The position numbers and the translations under genes are program-made. A DNA stretch of 64,000 bases from JAYPHU01 sp038127535 (GTDB taxonomy: Bacteria > Pseudomonadota > Alphaproteobacteria > Rhodospirillales > UBA2165): the NCBI GenBank assembly GCA_038127535.1, contig JAYPHU010000019.1, forward strand, positions 1-64,000, read 5' to 3'. A model generated the notes under the pieces. The model was not told the DNA's origin and ran no database searches. It saw nothing but the letters and a program-made list of their open reading frames with translations. Below, piece by piece: positions 17,343 to 25,361 of the stretch (position 1 is its first letter; every line of letters starts with the position of its first letter).

Positions 17343-18140
17343 CTAGCCCAGGATAATGTCGGTGACGAATTTGACGCCGGGGTAGCCTAAAGTCAGTAGG
17401 AGATAGGCCAAAAGCACCAAGCGGGTCGCGGATTTGCCCCGGATGCCGGACCGGTAGTGAAGCATCAGCAACACCACGACAACCACGAACACGGCGATGG
17501 TGAAGAGCGTCTTATGGTCAAAAACGATCATCTCGCCGGTGGTGAAGAATTGTGTCGCAATCCCGGTGATAAAGCCGAGGGCCAGGATCACTGCGCTGGT
17601 GACCAATAGACGGACGAGCAGTCGCTCGCTGCCGGTGACCGATGGCAGAATTTGGCTCAGTCTTGTCCGTTGTTTGGTTTTCAGGGCTTTGTCCTGAATT
17701 GCGGCCGCCAATGCTGCTACGGCCGCCAGGGTAATCAGCCCATACGTGGCGACGGAAACGGCGATATGGCTGCCGATCCAGGCCAGGGGCGCGCCGGTGG
17801 GCAACGGACGTTCCGGGGATTGACCCCAGAGGGTGGCCAGAACGCCTAAAACCATAAGATAGGGAAACAGCAGCGGCATGAGCCGCCAGCCGTTCACGCT
17901 TAATCCTGCCAGTGCACCGAACAGCAGAAGGCAGGATAAAATGGTCAGCCACAGGGCTGTCGAAATCCCGGTGTGCCAGCCGGTGGACTGGCGAGCGACA
18001 ATCCAGACCAGAGTGCCCAGAATGGCTACGGCAAGGGTTGACCAAAAGACTGTATCCCGCGCCGGTGTCCGCCGGAACGGGACAATCGTTGCCGGAATTA
18101 GGGCCAGCAAGGCGGTTAGGGGAAGAAGGGTGGCGCTCAT
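17343..18140 (-). CDS. CcsA/YpjD-family membrane protein (cytochrome c assembly-like)
   Basis: The 265-residue protein is almost entirely hydrophobic with about eight membrane spans. It has the cytochrome c assembly-family layout, including ...WIGSHIAVSVATYGLITLAA in the middle and FFTTGEMIVFDHKTLFTIAV near the C-terminus. Conserved His residues in SHIA and DHKT could be haem ligands. Family members handle haem during cytochrome c maturation (CcsA, CcmC) or are YpjD/HemX-like proteins of unclear role. I chose the start at 18140; an upstream ATG at 18191 would add a basic, non-conserved-looking leader. It is divergent from ispDF. Confidence 0.75.
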   Translation of the reverse strand: MSATLLPLTALLALIPATIVPFRRTPARDTVFWSTLAVAILGTLVWIVARQSTGWHTGISTALWLTILSCLLLFGALAGLSVNGWRLMPLLFPYLMVLGVLATLWGQSPERPLPTGAPLAWIGSHIAVSVATYGLITLAAVAALAAAIQDKALKTKQRTRLSQILPSVTGSERLLVRLLVTSAVILALGFITGIATQFFTTGEMIVFDHKTLFTIAVFVVVVVLLMLHYRSGIRGKSATRLVLLAYLLLTLGYPGVKFVTDIILG

Positions 18141-18252
18141 ACGAAAAATCCGGATCGGAGGGCGATTGGAGGCGTGCCGACGGTGCCTCAATGGTTTACT
18201 TTAGCTTGTATAATCGCCTGCCGAAGCTTTTGTAAATGGAAACTATCTTACC

Positions 18253-19401
18253 TTGACTCACTGTGTTGCTCTCATTGTCTCCGCCGGCCGGGGGCACCGG
18301 ATCGGCGGTGCTATTCCCAAGCAGTACCGGGATTTGGCCGGCGTCCCCATTCTCCGGCGCACGCTTGATGCCGTGCTAAACCACCCGTCCGTGGACGCGG
18401 TCCGGGTGGTGATCCATCCCGACGATGAGGCGCTCTATCACATGGCCACCAACGGGTTAGATATTCTGCCCCCCGTCTTCGGCGCTGCGGAACGGCAGGA
18501 TTCCGTGCGCCTTGGATTGGAAAGCCTGGAAGACTTAGCACCGAAGTTGGTCCTGATCCACGATTCTGTGCGGCCTTTCGTCGATGCTGCGCTCATTGAC
18601 CGGGTGATCGACGTGATTTCTGCCTCGAACGGTGTGATTCCGGCGGTTCCCGTGGCAGATACGCTGAAACGGGCCGAAAATAGCCGGATTACGGACACGG
18701 TGGACCGGGCCGATTTGTGGCGGGCGCAAACCCCGCAGGGCTTTCCGTTTGCGGAAATTCTGGCGGCGCACCGCCAAGCCGAAGGACAAAACCTGACCGA
18801 CGACGCTATGGTGGCGGAAGCTGCGGGCCTGGCGGTCAACATTGTCACCGGGGCCGAAGCGAATATGAAAATCACGACGGGAGAGGATTTGATGCGGGCG
18901 GAACAATCTTTGGGAACCACCAGCGGGGAAACCCGGATCGGCATCGGCTATGACGTACACAAGTTCACCGACGGCGATCACGTCACCATTTGCGGGATAG
19001 ACATCCCCCACACTCACGCGCTGGAGGGGCATTCGGACGCGGATGTGGGACTGCATGCGATGACCGACGCAATCTTGGGCGCGATTGGCGCCGGCGATAT
19101 CGGCACCTACTTCCCGCCCTCTGATCCCCAATGGACGGGCGCGGCGTCTGATATCTTCCTCCACCACGCGGTCGAAAAGGTTCGGGATATGGGGGGCGTG
19201 CTCCAGAACTTAGATATCACGATTATTTGCGAGGCGCCCAAGATCGTGCCCAACAGGGAGGCCATGACCAATCGGGTGGCGGAGATCACGGGACTAGGCC
19301 CGGACCGGATCAACATCAAAGGCAAGACGACGGAGAAATTGGGATTCACCGGCCGGCGCGAAGGCATAGCCGCGGAGGCCGTTGCATCAGTTAGATTGTA
19401 G
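18253..19401 (+). CDS. ispDF: Bifunctional MEP-pathway enzyme IspD/IspF
   Basis: The 382-residue fusion makes two steps of non-mevalonate isoprenoid synthesis. Residues 1 to about 220 are the cytidylyltransferase IspD: ALIVSAGRGHRIGG binds CTP, and the IHDSVRPF motif follows. From about 230 comes IspF, the 2-C-methyl-D-erythritol 2,4-cyclodiphosphate synthase: GYDVHKF with metal-binding Asp and His, LEGHSDADVGLHAMTDAILG, and the closing KTTEKLGFTGR. The TTG start is accepted because the CTP motif begins only a few codons later. Fused ispDF is common in alphaproteobacteria. Confidence 0.96.
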   Translation: MTHCVALIVSAGRGHRIGGAIPKQYRDLAGVPILRRTLDAVLNHPSVDAVRVVIHPDDEALYHMATNGLDILPPVFGAAERQDSVRLGLESLEDLAPKLVLIHDSVRPFVDAALIDRVIDVISASNGVIPAVPVADTLKRAENSRITDTVDRADLWRAQTPQGFPFAEILAAHRQAEGQNLTDDAMVAEAAGLAVNIVTGAEANMKITTGEDLMRAEQSLGTTSGETRIGIGYDVHKFTDGDHVTICGIDIPHTHALEGHSDADVGLHAMTDAILGAIGAGDIGTYFPPSDPQWTGAASDIFLHHAVEKVRDMGGVLQNLDITIICEAPKIVPNREAMTNRVAEITGLGPDRINIKGKTTEKLGFTGRREGIAAEAVASVRL

Positions 19402-19460
19402 GAAAACGATCTTAATTTAATATCTGAACTAATATTATTTAATATAATAATTTCAATATA
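19402..19460. other. Very AT-rich gap between convergent ispDF and cutA
   Basis: The 59 bases are almost only A and T, in sharp contrast with the genes on both sides. There is a weak TATTAT...ATAATA hairpin but no GC stem. It may reduce read-through between the convergent genes. No gene or clear terminator is visible. Confidence 0.4.
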
Positions 19461-19775
19461 TTAATTTGTTTCTTCCTCAATAAAATTGAGAAAATCCGGG
19501 TTGCCCTTTTCGACATCCAGCGCGACGATGCAAGGGCAATCGTAGGGGTGATTTTCCCGAATATTCTCGATGAGCGCCGGCAAGTTTTCCGCCGTGGTTT
19601 TCAAGATCATCGCCACTTCCCGATCCCTCTCAACCTCGCCCTCCCACCAGTAAATGCTGGTCGTCTCACCCAGGATATTTGCGCAGGCCGCCAGCCGTTT
19701 CCGGACGGCGATCTCGCCGATCTTCACAGCATCTTCCTGATTGCCGGCGGTGACATAGACCAATTGCGCACTCAT
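19461..19775 (-). CDS. cutA: Divalent cation tolerance protein CutA
   Basis: The 104-residue protein matches CutA throughout. It has VYVTAGNQEDAVKIGEIAV at the start, RLAACANILGETTSIYWWEG with the conserved Cys and Trp residues, then KTTAENLPALIENIRENHPY and IVALDVEKGNPDFLNFI. CutA is a PII-like trimer linked to copper tolerance, though its exact role is unsettled. The last codons overlap a TCAATAAAATTGA repeat. Confidence 0.94.
   Translation of the reverse strand: MSAQLVYVTAGNQEDAVKIGEIAVRKRLAACANILGETTSIYWWEGEVERDREVAMILKTTAENLPALIENIRENHPYDCPCIVALDVEKGNPDFLNFIEEETN
19477..19489. repeat. TCAATAAAATTGA repeat (copy 1 of 3)
   Basis: An exact copy of the 13-base motif. It overlaps the last codons of cutA, so coding constraint could explain part of it. 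Confidence 0.4.
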
Positions 19776-19856
19776 GGGACCCCCTCTTCCCTATTTGGAT
19801 TTCGGGCTAATCTACTCTAGTATGTCCCCGTCGTCATCGTTCCGGGGAGGGAGATC

Positions 19857-20123
19857 GTGAGCCGGCAGACCAAAGAAGCGGCGAACCACAACGAGGTAGG
19901 GGGACCGAAACCCAGCGATAGCCAGCGGCGCTGGCTGGTTCGGGGGCTTGATCAGCCCGGCGGCAAGCTGCCCCTGTTTGACGGCGAAGGCCAGAATGTC
20001 AGCGAGCGCACGGTGAAAAGCTGCATCAAGCAAGGTTGGGCCGAGCCGTGGTTCAACAATCCGATCAAACCCGATTGGCTGGTCTGCAAATTAACCGATG
20101 CCGGCCGTAAAGTGATCGGCTGA
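19857..20123 (+). CDS. Small conserved alphaproteobacterial protein, unknown function
   Basis: The 88-residue protein starts at GTG, four bases after a GGGGAGGGA ribosome binding site. The second half (NVSERTVKSCIKQGWAEPWF, then ...CKLTDAGRKVIG) has the pattern of a winged-helix domain, with a recognition-like helix followed by a beta hairpin and the TDAGR turn common in wHTH proteins. I recognise it as a hypothetical protein of this group but know of no assigned role. An antisense frame over the same bases is a shadow. Confidence 0.68.
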   Translation: MSRQTKEAANHNEVGGPKPSDSQRRWLVRGLDQPGGKLPLFDGEGQNVSERTVKSCIKQGWAEPWFNNPIKPDWLVCKLTDAGRKVIG

Positions 20124-20286
20124 GCCCGGTTATTTCCGTACATGAATTAAATCCCCGTTTTTGGGTTCATTTGTAGGTAAAATAGCATTGGCAAGGTTGT
20201 TTTCCCTATCTAGTTGAAATTTCATAATAATTTTGAGTTTTTGGGCCCGTTCCGCCCACTGAATCAGCCTCCTTTAGGTCCCTATC

Positions 20287-20299
20287 TCAATAAAATTGA
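20287..20299. repeat. TCAATAAAATTGA repeat (copy 2 of 3)
   Basis: This 13-base near-palindrome (TCAAT-AAA-ATTGA) also occurs exactly at 19477-19489 and 39051-39063. This copy lies 26 bases upstream of the CRP box. Confidence 0.5.
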
Positions 20300-20324
20300 A
20301 TAAAATTTTATTTTTTTGCCTCTT

Positions 20325-20340
20325 TGTGATGTTCGTCACA
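20325..20340. promoter_or_regulatory. CRP-family binding site
   Basis: TGTGATGTTCGTCACA is a perfect TGTGA-N6-TCACA palindrome, the classical CRP half-sites. Its centre (20332.5) is exactly 41.5 bases before the predicted start at 20374, as in class II CRP-activated promoters. The A/T-rich block just upstream could serve as an UP element. Confidence 0.65.
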
Positions 20341-20361
20341 GCAGAATTTCGGGGGATCGGT

Positions 20362-20367
20362 CATATT
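20362..20367 (+). promoter_or_regulatory. Candidate -10 element (CATATT) downstream of the CRP box
   Basis: CATATT matches four of six positions of TATAAT. If it is at -12 to -7, transcription starts at A20374. There is no good -35 hexamer, as expected for a class II activated promoter. Inferred by spacing only. Confidence 0.4.
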
Positions 20368-20373
20368 GGCGTC

Positions 20374-20449
20374 AGATCAGAGATGATCATCCTTTCTTAG
20401 TTCCATCAAGAGCATAACTCCGCTGGCCTTCGTGGCCGGCTGCTTTTTT
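20374..20449 (+). ncRNA. Candidate small regulatory RNA (about 76 nt)
   Basis: Between the predicted start and the terminator lies a short RNA with no reading frame of note. It would begin with a GATCA-GAGA-TGATC hairpin (20375-20388). A single-stranded, pyrimidine-rich stretch CCTTTCTTAG follows at 20391-20400 and could pair with Shine-Dalgarno sequences. It ends in a GC hairpin plus a T-run. This is the layout of many Hfq-dependent small RNAs, and hfq is encoded in this window. I know of no named family that matches. A leader of queF is the alternative, but the terminator would stop most transcripts before queF. Confidence 0.45.
20422..20449 (+). terminator. Rho-independent terminator
   Basis: GCTGGCC and GGCCGGC (one U-G pair) form a seven-base stem around TTCGT, followed by TGCTTTTTT. 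It faces the plus strand and lies 92 bases before queF and about 300 bases after the previous plus-strand gene. Confidence 0.75.
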
Positions 20450-20541
20450 GCCTCTCCTCCCGCTATCAAACATGGACACGCCCGACCGGCGCAGATATGG
20501 TGCGTGCCGTAAGTCCTTATGGATACGGGATAATTTAAGTC

Positions 20542-21009
20542 ATGACCCCCAGTGATTATTCGGATCTGGAACAGCTCGGCGGCGGCGCTGCACCCTTGCC
20601 CGCCTCGCCCGACGAGGCTAAGCTGGAAACCGTGCCCAATCCGCACGAGGGCACGGACTATGTGATCCGCTTTACCTGCCCGGAATTCACCTCGATCTGC
20701 CCGGTGACCGGCCAGCCCGACTTCGCGCATCTGGTCATTGACTACATTCCGACGGGTCTGATCGTCGAGAGCAAGTCGCTGAAGCTCTATATGGGCTCGT
20801 TCCGAAATTACCCGTCGTTTCACGAGGCCTGCACGGTGGACATCGCCAAGCGGCTGGAGACCGAATTATCGCCAAAATGGCTGCGGATCGGCGGATATTG
20901 GTATCCCCGGGGCGGAATTCCCATTGATGTGTTTTATCAGACCGGTGAGCCGCCGGCGGGCGTTTGGGTCCCGGATACGGGTGTCGCGCCCTATCGCGGC
21001 CGGGGCTAG
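20542..21009 (+). CDS. queF: NADPH-dependent 7-cyano-7-deazaguanine reductase QueF
   Basis: The 155-residue protein is the short unimodular QueF type. It has the catalytic Cys in FTSICPVTGQPDFAHL (Cys53, Asp60) and the substrate/NADPH motif ESKSLKLYMGSFRN around residue 77. It reduces preQ0 to preQ1 in queuosine synthesis for tRNA. The other queuosine genes are not in the window. The start has only a weak ribosome binding site. Confidence 0.95.
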   Translation: MTPSDYSDLEQLGGGAAPLPASPDEAKLETVPNPHEGTDYVIRFTCPEFTSICPVTGQPDFAHLVIDYIPTGLIVESKSLKLYMGSFRNYPSFHEACTVDIAKRLETELSPKWLRIGGYWYPRGGIPIDVFYQTGEPPAGVWVPDTGVAPYRGRG

Positions 21010-21019
21010 TATTTAATCC

Positions 21020-21355
21020 CTAGCCGACGAGATAAACGCCACCGTCTTTGACGACGGTAGTCAGCGCGGTCAGGCTTTTCCCTTCGCACGGGCCTTGGAC
21101 ACACATGCCGTCATCAATGTTAAACAGCGCGCCGTGCTTGGAGCACCGCAGCAGTGAATAGTCTTTGTTGTAAAACTGTCCCGGGATTTGATCGATCAGC
21201 ACCTGATTGTGGGGGCACCAGTTGAGGTAGGCGAACACCGCGTCGCCCTTGCGGGCGACAAAGATGTTGCGTTTCTTCCCCTCTACCTCGGCGACCATGC
21301 CTTTGGCGTTATTGTCGGGAATGTCGTCCAGACGGCAGATTTCCGTTGCGCTCAT
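21020..21355 (-). CDS. Rieske-type [2Fe-2S] ferredoxin
   Basis: The 111-residue protein has the two Rieske cluster motifs, CPHNQV (Cys-x-His) near residue 47 and CSKHGALF (Cys-x2-His) near 70. There is no membrane anchor, so it is a soluble Rieske ferredoxin like those serving oxygenases or nitrite reductase small subunits. No partner oxygenase or reductase lies nearby, so its electron acceptor is unknown. Confidence 0.88.
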   Translation of the reverse strand: MSATEICRLDDIPDNNAKGMVAEVEGKKRNIFVARKGDAVFAYLNWCPHNQVLIDQIPGQFYNKDYSLLRCSKHGALFNIDDGMCVQGPCEGKSLTALTTVVKDGGVYLVG

Positions 21356-21540
21356 ATCAGGGATGGCCCGGGATAAAGTTTAAGAATATGCGAATGCCTC
21401 TCAGTTAAATTAGGCATTACAGCGGAAATAACAAGAACGCAAGCTTCCTGCGCGTCAACTGCCACATTTGACTCGTATCGCGGCGAAAAGGCACTAGCTG
21501 AGCTATAGGACTATTTGCGCACGGTAGGAGTATTAGACCC

Positions 21541-21858
21541 ATGGAAGACGATCTCAGAGACCACCAGCGTTTCGCCCTGAAGATGGAACAGTCCATCCGG
21601 GCGGCGAACCGGGAAATCCTCCATCCGGTGGTCGACCCCTTAACTGGAGAAAAGGTGCTACGGGTCGCGGTCGAGGTTTCGAAGCGCCGGGCCAAGTATC
21701 TCAGGCTGGCCCTGCAACTGGGCGAGGCCGGCGAACACCACCCGTCCGGCGATGAACTCCAAGATGCCCGCGAGGATTACCAAGAGGCCCGCAACGCCTT
21801 TTCAGAGCTCATGCACACGATTGAGCGCGTCTACGTCAATCTGCCGGAGCATGACTAG
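21541..21858 (+). CDS. Conserved protein of unknown function
   Basis: This 105-residue protein is highly charged and predicted mainly helical: RDHQRFALKMEQSIRAANRE at the start and REDYQEARNAFSELMHTIER near the end. Helical hairpins separated by a HPVVDPLTGEKVLR turn are likely. It has no signal peptide or metal motif. I cannot name a family. Codon use looks like its neighbours. Confidence 0.6.
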   Translation: MEDDLRDHQRFALKMEQSIRAANREILHPVVDPLTGEKVLRVAVEVSKRRAKYLRLALQLGEAGEHHPSGDELQDAREDYQEARNAFSELMHTIERVYVNLPEHD

Positions 21859-21867
21859 TTAGGCCGC

Positions 21868-21904
21868 AATAAAAACAAAGGGTCAGGGATTTCTCCCTAA
21901 CCCT
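21868..21904 (-). terminator. Rho-independent terminator of tRNA-Pro
   Basis: On the minus strand AGGGTTAGGGA and TCCCTGACCCT form an 11-base stem with one mismatch and a GAAA loop. It is followed by TTGTTTTTATT. It lies 11 bases after the CCA end of the tRNA. Confidence 0.75.
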
Positions 21905-21914
21905 CTGATTTTAT

Positions 21915-21991
21915 TGGTCGGAGCGATAGGATTTGAACCTACGACCCCTACACCCCCAGTGTAGTGCGCTACCAGGCTGCGCCACGCTCCG
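21915..21991 (-). tRNA. tRNA-Pro (GGG)
   Basis: The minus strand folds as a standard 77-base tRNA. It has a seven-base acceptor stem CGGAGCG/CGCTCCG, D arm GCGC...GCGC, anticodon stem CTACA/TGTAG around CTGGGGG (anticodon GGG, reading CCC) and a T arm with TTCAAAT. The CCA end is encoded at 21915-21917. A terminator follows. Confidence 0.95.
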
Positions 21992-22105
21992 TCAATTTGT
22001 TGTCCGCCGGACCTGGTGCGACCCGGGAACGGCGGCAATATACTGCGGGTCCGCGTGAACGGCAATCACTACGGTACGGATTAATGAGGTTTGGGGAGCG
22101 CTGGC

Positions 22106-22507
22106 CTAAAGCAGCCGGCTGATGTCTTCGAGTTCGGTGAGCACGCCCTTCAGCGCCTCGATTTTTGAACTGTCCAAGCCGCCCTCTCCCGCAGATGCTG
22201 CTCGTGCCGGTTCAGGATCGGCCAGTTTACCGCCGCTTTCCTTCAGCAGTTTCTGCACGCCCTTGATCGTATAGCCTTCTTCATACAGGAGGTCGCGGAT
22301 GCGGCGCAGCAGGTCCAGATCTTCCGGGCGATAGTAGCGCCGGCCCCCGCCCCGTTTCATGGGCTTGATTCGGGAGAACTTGCTTTCCCAAAAGCGCAGC
22401 ACGTGCTGCGGCAGGCCGAGCTCTTTCGAGACCTCGGAGATGGTGCGGAAAGCGGATGCGGATTTACGGGTGGCGCCCCCGTCTGATGTGTCAGCGGGCG
22501 CTGTCAT
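22106..22507 (-). CDS. MerR-family transcriptional regulator
   Basis: The 133-residue protein has a MerR winged helix-turn-helix, FRTISEVSKELGLPQHVLRF then WESKF, and the wing RGGGRRYYRPEDLDLLRRI. A short dimerisation helix and an Ala/Gly/acidic tail follow. No effector cysteines are visible. It starts two bases after ihfA stops. This plsX-fabH-ihfA-merR order is a standard alphaproteobacterial operon, and the regulator's target is not known. Confidence 0.88.
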   Translation of the reverse strand: MTAPADTSDGGATRKSASAFRTISEVSKELGLPQHVLRFWESKFSRIKPMKRGGGRRYYRPEDLDLLRRIRDLLYEEGYTIKGVQKLLKESGGKLADPEPARAASAGEGGLDSSKIEALKGVLTELEDISRLL

Positions 22508-22509
22508 GA

Positions 22510-22851
22510 TCAGTCGTCGAATTCAGACGTCAAGCCCGGCGTCGGTGCCGCGGACACAGTGGCGTCCCCGATCCGGCTTTTCAGGACCGGGGACGGCCGG
22601 AACACCAGCACCTTGCGCGGCAGGATCGGCACCTCTTCCCCGGTCTTAGGGTTGCGTCCGATGCGTTGTCCCTTGCTGCGCACGGAGAAGCTGCCAAAGG
22701 ACGAAATCTTGACGGACTCGCCGGTCGCTAACGTGTCTGATATTTTATTGATAACGGATTCAAGAAGGTCGGCGGATTCATTTCTGGACAGTCCGACTTC
22801 CTGGTAAACGGCTTCGCTGAGTTGCGATCGAGTGATCGTCTGTCCCGCCAT
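22510..22851 (-). CDS. ihfA: Integration host factor subunit alpha
   Basis: The 113-residue HU/IHF-family protein has the helical dimerisation half (TRSQLSEAVYQEVGLSRNES), then SFGSFSVRSKGQRIGRNPKT with the DNA-bending beta arm and its conserved RNPKTG. The start at 22851 is preferred because GGAAGG lies just upstream; a start 12 codons earlier adds no conserved sequence. A C-terminal extension of about 12 residues (SAAPTPGLTSEFDD) is longer than in E. coli. IHF bends DNA at promoters, including sigma-54 promoters used by NtrC. Confidence 0.94.
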   Translation of the reverse strand: MAGQTITRSQLSEAVYQEVGLSRNESADLLESVINKISDTLATGESVKISSFGSFSVRSKGQRIGRNPKTGEEVPILPRKVLVFRPSPVLKSRIGDATVSAAPTPGLTSEFDD

Positions 22852-22976
22852 GTCCTTCCATCCCCTGTGTCGAGTTTTGACTGACACTTATTTTACTGGA
22901 GAAATTCATCTATTTCAATGGGATGGCGCACATCGGGCGCGTAAAAAATGAAAAAATATAAGGTCCTTTGGCCTGT

Positions 22977-23951
22977 TTACCAGCGGACCACCGCGGCACC
23001 CCAGGTCAACCCCCCACCCATAGCTTCCATCAACAGCAGGTCTCCCCGCTTGATCCGGCCGTCCAGTACCGCCGCATCCAAGGCCAGGGGGATCGACGCG
23101 GCCGATGTATTGGCGTGGGTTTCCACAGTCAGCACCACTTTTTCCGCCGGCATTTTAAGCTTCTTCGCTGTGGAATCGATTATCCGCTTATTGGCCTGAT
23201 GGGGCACCAGCCAGTCTATATCTTCAGGCTGAAGGTCATTGGCTTCCAACGCCTCCACCACCACGCCGGCTAGATTTTTGACCGCGTGTTTGAAGACCTC
23301 CTGACCTTCCATGCGAACGAACCCGCTTTTTTGGTTCATGGAAGTGCCGCCATCGCAGTATAGGAGATCCTGCAGATTGCCGTCGGAATGGATATGGGTG
23401 GAGAGAATGCCCTGGGGTTCGGCCGCGCCATTGACCTCTTCACCGCGCACCACGACAGCGCCGGCGCCGTCGCCGAACAGGATGCTGGTGGTCCGGTCTT
23501 CCCAGTTGAGAATTTTGGAGAGCGTATCCGCGCCAACCACTAATGCGGTCTTGGCGGTGCCGGCCTTGATCATGCCGTCAACAACCGACAGCGCGTATAT
23601 AAAGCCGGAGCACACGGCCTGCACATCGAACCCCGCGCCGCCCGCCATGCCAAGCCGGCTTTGCAGCATGACGGCTGTTGCCGGAAAGGTGCGGTCCGGC
23701 GTTGTCGTCCCGACGACGATGAGGTCCAACTCCTCCGCTTTCACGCCGGCGGCCTTGAGCGCGCGCACCGAGGCCTCATAGGCCAAATCGGAGGTATATT
23801 CGTCGTCCCGGGTCACATGGCGGCGCTTAATGCCCGTCCGGGCAGTGATCCACTCGTCGGACGTCTCTACCTTTTCGGCGAGCTGGTCATTGGTCAGGAA
23901 GTTTTCCGGCAGGTAAGACCCGCACCCAAGTATTTGACTTATGATTGGCAT
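22977..23951 (-). CDS. fabH: Beta-ketoacyl-ACP synthase III
   Basis: The 324-residue KAS III starts fatty acid synthesis by condensing acetyl-CoA with malonyl-ACP. The catalytic triad is visible: Cys in QAVCSGFIYAL near residue 113, His in WLVPHQANKRII near 250, and Asn in THANTSAASIPLAL near 280. The end GGGLTWGAAVVRW is typical. It follows plsX by 19 bases. Confidence 0.97.
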   Translation of the reverse strand: MPIISQILGCGSYLPENFLTNDQLAEKVETSDEWITARTGIKRRHVTRDDEYTSDLAYEASVRALKAAGVKAEELDLIVVGTTTPDRTFPATAVMLQSRLGMAGGAGFDVQAVCSGFIYALSVVDGMIKAGTAKTALVVGADTLSKILNWEDRTTSILFGDGAGAVVVRGEEVNGAAEPQGILSTHIHSDGNLQDLLYCDGGTSMNQKSGFVRMEGQEVFKHAVKNLAGVVVEALEANDLQPEDIDWLVPHQANKRIIDSTAKKLKMPAEKVVLTVETHANTSAASIPLALDAAVLDGRIKRGDLLLMEAMGGGLTWGAAVVRW

Positions 23952-23970
23952 ATTTTGGTGATCTGTATTG

Positions 23971-25023
23971 TTATTCGGCAGCTGTTTTTGATGGTAGTTC
24001 CGGCTCTTCTGCCATCAAATGAGCGAGGTCTTCTTTGATCAGGTCGTTGACGTTGCGCCGAACCAGATTCACCCCGACCTCGACCGCATTGGCAAACCCG
24101 ATCGCGTCAGTGCCGCCATGGCTTTTCACGCAGACGCCGTTTGCGCCCAAGAGCATGGCGCCGTTGTAGCGTCTGGGATCAAAGTGATTGCGGAAGCGGT
24201 CGATGGCGCCCTTGGCGATGATAGCGCCGAGCTTGGAGAAAATGCTGCTGGTGAGCGCATCCCTCAGGTAATAGGCAAACATGCGGGCGGTGCCCTCTGC
24301 CGTCTTCAGCGCGATATTGCCAGTAAAGCCGTCGGTCACGATCACATCGACGGTTCCCTTGCCGATGTCGTCGCCTTCGACAAATCCGTAGAACTTTAAC
24401 GGTAGGTTTGAATTTTGCAGAATTTGCGCGGCTTTTTTAACGGATTCATTGCCCTTCAAAACTTCCACACCGACGTTGAGAATGCCAACGGAAGGTTCGG
24501 CCATATCCAGGACGTTGCGGGCGTATACTTCGCCCATGACCGCGAATTGCACTAGGTTTTCCGCATCGCATTCGATATTTGCGCCCAGATCGAGCATCAG
24601 GCATTCGCCGGTCTGGGACGGGAAGCTAGCGGCGATGGCCGGCCGGCTGATTCCCGGCAGCATTCTAAGTACAATCGTCGCCATGGCCATGAGCGCGCCT
24701 GTATTGCCGGCGGAAATAACCGCCGAGGCTTCGCCGTCTTTCACGGCGTCAATGGCAAGACGCATACTGGAGTTTTTGCCACTCCTAAGTGCGGCGGTCG
24801 GCTTGTCGTCGTTGGTGACTAAGTCCGTGGTATGGCGGATTTCGCAAACGTCGGCGACAGCCGGATACTGCGCGAGCAACGGGGTTAGTTTGGCCTCATT
24901 GCCAAACAGCAAAAAACGGACATTTCCGATTTTTTTGACGGCAAGGTCCAATCCCCCGACAATCATGTCGGGAGCATTGTCTCCCCCCATCCCGTCAATA
25001 GAAACGGTGATCTGATCAGTCAC
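23971..25023 (-). CDS. plsX: Phosphate acyltransferase PlsX
   Basis: The 350-residue protein converts acyl-ACP to acyl-phosphate for phospholipid synthesis. It starts with VSIDGMGGDNAPDMIV and has the conserved SAGNTGALMAMA, MLDLGANIECDAENLVQFA and VTDGFTGNIALKTAEG segments. It sits between rpmF and fabH, as in most proteobacteria. Confidence 0.97.
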   Translation of the reverse strand: MTDQITVSIDGMGGDNAPDMIVGGLDLAVKKIGNVRFLLFGNEAKLTPLLAQYPAVADVCEIRHTTDLVTNDDKPTAALRSGKNSSMRLAIDAVKDGEASAVISAGNTGALMAMATIVLRMLPGISRPAIAASFPSQTGECLMLDLGANIECDAENLVQFAVMGEVYARNVLDMAEPSVGILNVGVEVLKGNESVKKAAQILQNSNLPLKFYGFVEGDDIGKGTVDVIVTDGFTGNIALKTAEGTARMFAYYLRDALTSSIFSKLGAIIAKGAIDRFRNHFDPRRYNGAMLLGANGVCVKSHGGTDAIGFANAVEVGVNLVRRNVNDLIKEDLAHLMAEEPELPSKTAAE

Positions 25024-25048
25024 AAGAGGCCCCTTTCAAAGGCACCTG

Positions 25049-25234
25049 TTAGGCGACGGAATCGATCTCGACTACTTCTCTCCCGTCGTAATATCCGCAA
25101 GACCCACATACGTGATGCGGGCGCTTCAGCTCGCCGCAATTCGGGCATTCGCCACGGGCATTAGATTGTAGCGCATCGTGCGCACGCCGTTGATTACGTT
25201 TTGACTTTGAAACTTTTTTCTTCGGAACAGCCAT
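25049..25234 (-). CDS. rpmF: 50S ribosomal protein L32
   Basis: The 61-residue protein begins MAVPKKKVSKSKRNQRRAHD and has the four-Cys zinc ribbon CPNC...CGSC. The start at 25234 is certain from the conserved MAVPKKK; the longer open frame upstream is a chance extension. It is followed by plsX 25 bases later. Confidence 0.97.
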   Translation of the reverse strand: MAVPKKKVSKSKRNQRRAHDALQSNARGECPNCGELKRPHHVCGSCGYYDGREVVEIDSVA

Positions 25235-25361
25235 GGCTATTTCCCTTCGATTTGAAACCGTTTCTATTGGAGTTTTTTGGAAAGACGGGCCGGTTTCTAA
25301 ATCATATTCCCCCGCGAAACAAGTGATTTGAATACTATCGCCTGCGGCCCGTTCGAGGAAA

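Larger units (their letters stand above)
20124..20541. other. 418-base intergenic region upstream of queF
   Basis: This is one of the longest gene-free stretches in the window. It contains an A/T-rich block (20275-20318) with one TCAATAAAATTGA repeat, a perfect CRP-type box, a predicted start site and a Rho-independent terminator. No preQ1 riboswitch consensus is seen near queF. The final 90 bases before queF hold no obvious element. Confidence 0.7.

Noticed and set aside
20450..20541. preQ1 riboswitch before queF
   Set aside because: I looked for the short preQ1-I consensus (C-rich loop and A-rich tail) and found neither in the 90 bases before the start.
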